A DNA stretch of 5,260 bases. It comes from DATMBL01 sp050735975. Its GTDB lineage: Bacteria > Desulfobacterota > Binatia > UBA9968. The notes below the pieces were generated by a model that was given only the letters and a program-made list of their open reading frames with translations, was not told where the DNA came from and made no database searches. Below are positions 4,450 to 5,260 of this stretch, one piece after another. The stretch's first letter is position 1. Each line of letters starts with the position of its first letter. Made by a program: the position numbers and the translations under genes. Where the stretch lies: positions 1-5,260 of the forward strand of contig JBOHVS010000173.1 in assembly GCA_050735975.1 (NCBI GenBank), given 5' to 3'.

Positions 4450-4891
4450 ATGCCAAGAATCCCGCTCGGGCAGCAGGCCGGATTTGTTTATCATGTCATC
4501 AATCGAGGGAACGGCCGCGCTACCATATTTCACAAAGCTCAGGACTACCAAGCCTTTCTTTCCATCCTCGCTCTTGCAAAGGCGCGGCACCCGGTAAAGC
4601 TCTTTGCCTTCTCCTTGATGCCGAATCACTTTCACTTCGTGATTGAAGCTTCGCATCATCAGTCTCTAAGCCAATTCATGCAATGGCTTTTGACCAGTCA
4701 CGGTACGGCGCTATCACAGACATTACGGGAGCAGTGGGCATGTTTGGCAGGGCCGTTTCAAAAGTTTTCCGGTGCAGCGCGACGAACATTTGCTGATGGT
4801 GCTTCGCTACGTTCTGCAAAATCCGGTGCGATCGGGCCTGGTAGCCTCAGAGTTTGTGAAAAAATCACTAGCCAAGCAAACGCTCCTATGA
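4450..4891 (+). pseudogene. Y1/HUH (IS200-like, COG1943) transposase, frameshifted and truncated
   Basis: Starts MPRIPLGQQAGFVYHVINRG and carries the HUH site H60-F61-H62 within SLMPNHFHFV. It stays in frame to LLTSH (residue 84, ending 4701). A single extra G at 4702/4703 then shifts the frame. Reading from 4703 restores the family sequence VRRYHRHYGSSGHVWQGRFK, then SFPVQRDEHLLMVLRYVLQN and PVRSGLV, which includes the likely catalytic tyrosine in LRYVLQNP. It stops at TGA 4889-4891. With the one base removed the product would be 146 aa. Relatives are commonly above 200 aa, with a 'W-x-WSS' region after GLV that is absent here, so the C-terminal part is also gone. It belongs to a different branch from the transposase at 343-1317, so it is not a duplicate of it. 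Without correction the frame continues as unrelated sequence to 5010. Confidence 0.9.
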
Positions 4892-4903
4892 GATTGTCGT
4901 GTC

Positions 4904-5260
4904 ATGAATCAGCAATCGTCTTTTTTCCCATCGCTGCCAGAGAGCAGCTCGGTTGCCTTCCAGGCGCCAACCCCAGCTGCCGCGCCACGGGTCTTGATGG
5001 CGCAGCGTAATCAGATCGCGCTTCGGCCCATGGACCTTGAGGCCACGGTGGGGCCGGAGCATGCGGTGCGCAATGTGTGGGCATTCGTTGAGAGATTGGA
5101 TCTGTCGGCGCTGTATGCCGAGGTCGGCTCGGCAGACGGTGGGGCGGGTCGCCCGGCCATTGACCCCCAGATTCTGATGGCGCTGTGGTTGTACGCGACA
5201 GTGGATGCAGTGGGCAGCGCGCGGGAGATCGAACGGTTGACCGAGGCGCACGACGCCTAT
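4904..5260 (+). CDS. IS1182-family transposase, N-terminal part
   Basis: An open frame of 119 codons runs off the right edge. After a variable N-terminus (MNQQSSFFPSLPESS), it reads RPMDLEATVGPEHAVRNVW, then FVERLDLSALYAEVGSADGG, GRPAIDPQILMALWLYATVD and GSAREIERLTEAHDAY. The last segments match the conserved N-terminal region of IS1182-type DDE transposases ('GRP-x-(I/Y)DP-x-x-L-x-x-LWLYA-x-x-x-x-x-SAR-x-(I/L)-x-R-x-x-x-x-x-x-AY'). The DDE catalytic domain lies beyond the window. The preceding in-frame stop is TGA 4889-4891, and ATG 4904 is the first start after it. The Shine-Dalgarno is weak. The 13-nt gap to the broken Y1 transposase suggests that this insertion sequence cut off that gene's 3' part. 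The left terminal repeat cannot be defined without the right end. Confidence 0.85.
   Translation, partial: MNQQSSFFPSLPESSSVAFQAPTPAAAPRVLMAQRNQIALRPMDLEATVGPEHAVRNVWAFVERLDLSALYAEVGSADGGAGRPAIDPQILMALWLYATVDAVGSAREIERLTEAHDAY

Noticed and set aside
4703..5010. Continuation of the second Y1 transposase in its original frame to 5010
   Set aside because: After the extra G this frame loses all family similarity, while the neighbouring frame carries the conserved sequence. It also overlaps the IS1182-type transposase, which is in a supported frame.
1..5260. CRISPR array, tRNA or rRNA
   Set aside because: No regularly spaced repeat series beyond the two-copy 24-nt repeat at 1367-1412, and no cloverleaf or rRNA-like conserved stretch was seen.

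Overview
The window is a bacterial chromosomal segment of moderately high GC, with compact genes and clear Shine-Dalgarno sites. It looks like accessory DNA: fragments of three mobile elements and a toxin-antitoxin locus surround a small detoxification-type gene cluster. The mix of an AbiE-type system, REP-associated tyrosine transposases (RAYTs) and an IS1182-family transposase is common in environmental Pseudomonadota, Desulfobacterota and Nitrospirota. The sequence alone does not let me choose among them.

Left part (1-1412, minus strand). The start of an AbiEii-type nucleotidyltransferase toxin runs off the left edge. It overlaps by 4 nt the C-terminal remnant of its AbiEi-type antitoxin. 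The rest of the antitoxin is missing, because a RAYT unit abuts the remnant. That unit has an intact 324-aa HUH transposase with a C-terminal helix-turn-helix, bounded by a perfect 27-bp inverted repeat (329-355 and 1355-1381). An extra partial repeat copy lies on the outer right side. The stretch 1413-1742 has no gene I can name, although a short plus-strand frame ending at 1746 reads like the 3' end of a gene.

Middle (1743-4362, plus strand). A strong promoter with a 7-bp-arm palindrome between its -35 and -10 boxes drives an ArsR-type repressor gene. An overlapping SRPBCC/AHSA1 gene and a VOC (glyoxalase-fold) gene follow. Next are a collapsed zinc-type alcohol dehydrogenase pseudogene, an ABM-fold ORF that has no canonical start codon, and an NTF2/SnoaL-like gene. 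My inference is a repressor-controlled small-molecule response operon followed by decaying or independently acquired small enzyme genes. A 61-bp site at 3530-3590 fits the outer boxes of an integron attC site, and a half-site follows the NTF2-like gene. The last two small genes may therefore have arrived as gene cassettes, but this is not proven.

Right part (4363-5260, plus strand). A second, different Y1/HUH transposase gene is broken by a single-base insertion and ends early. The N-terminal part of an IS1182-family transposase starts 13 nt further on and runs off the right edge.
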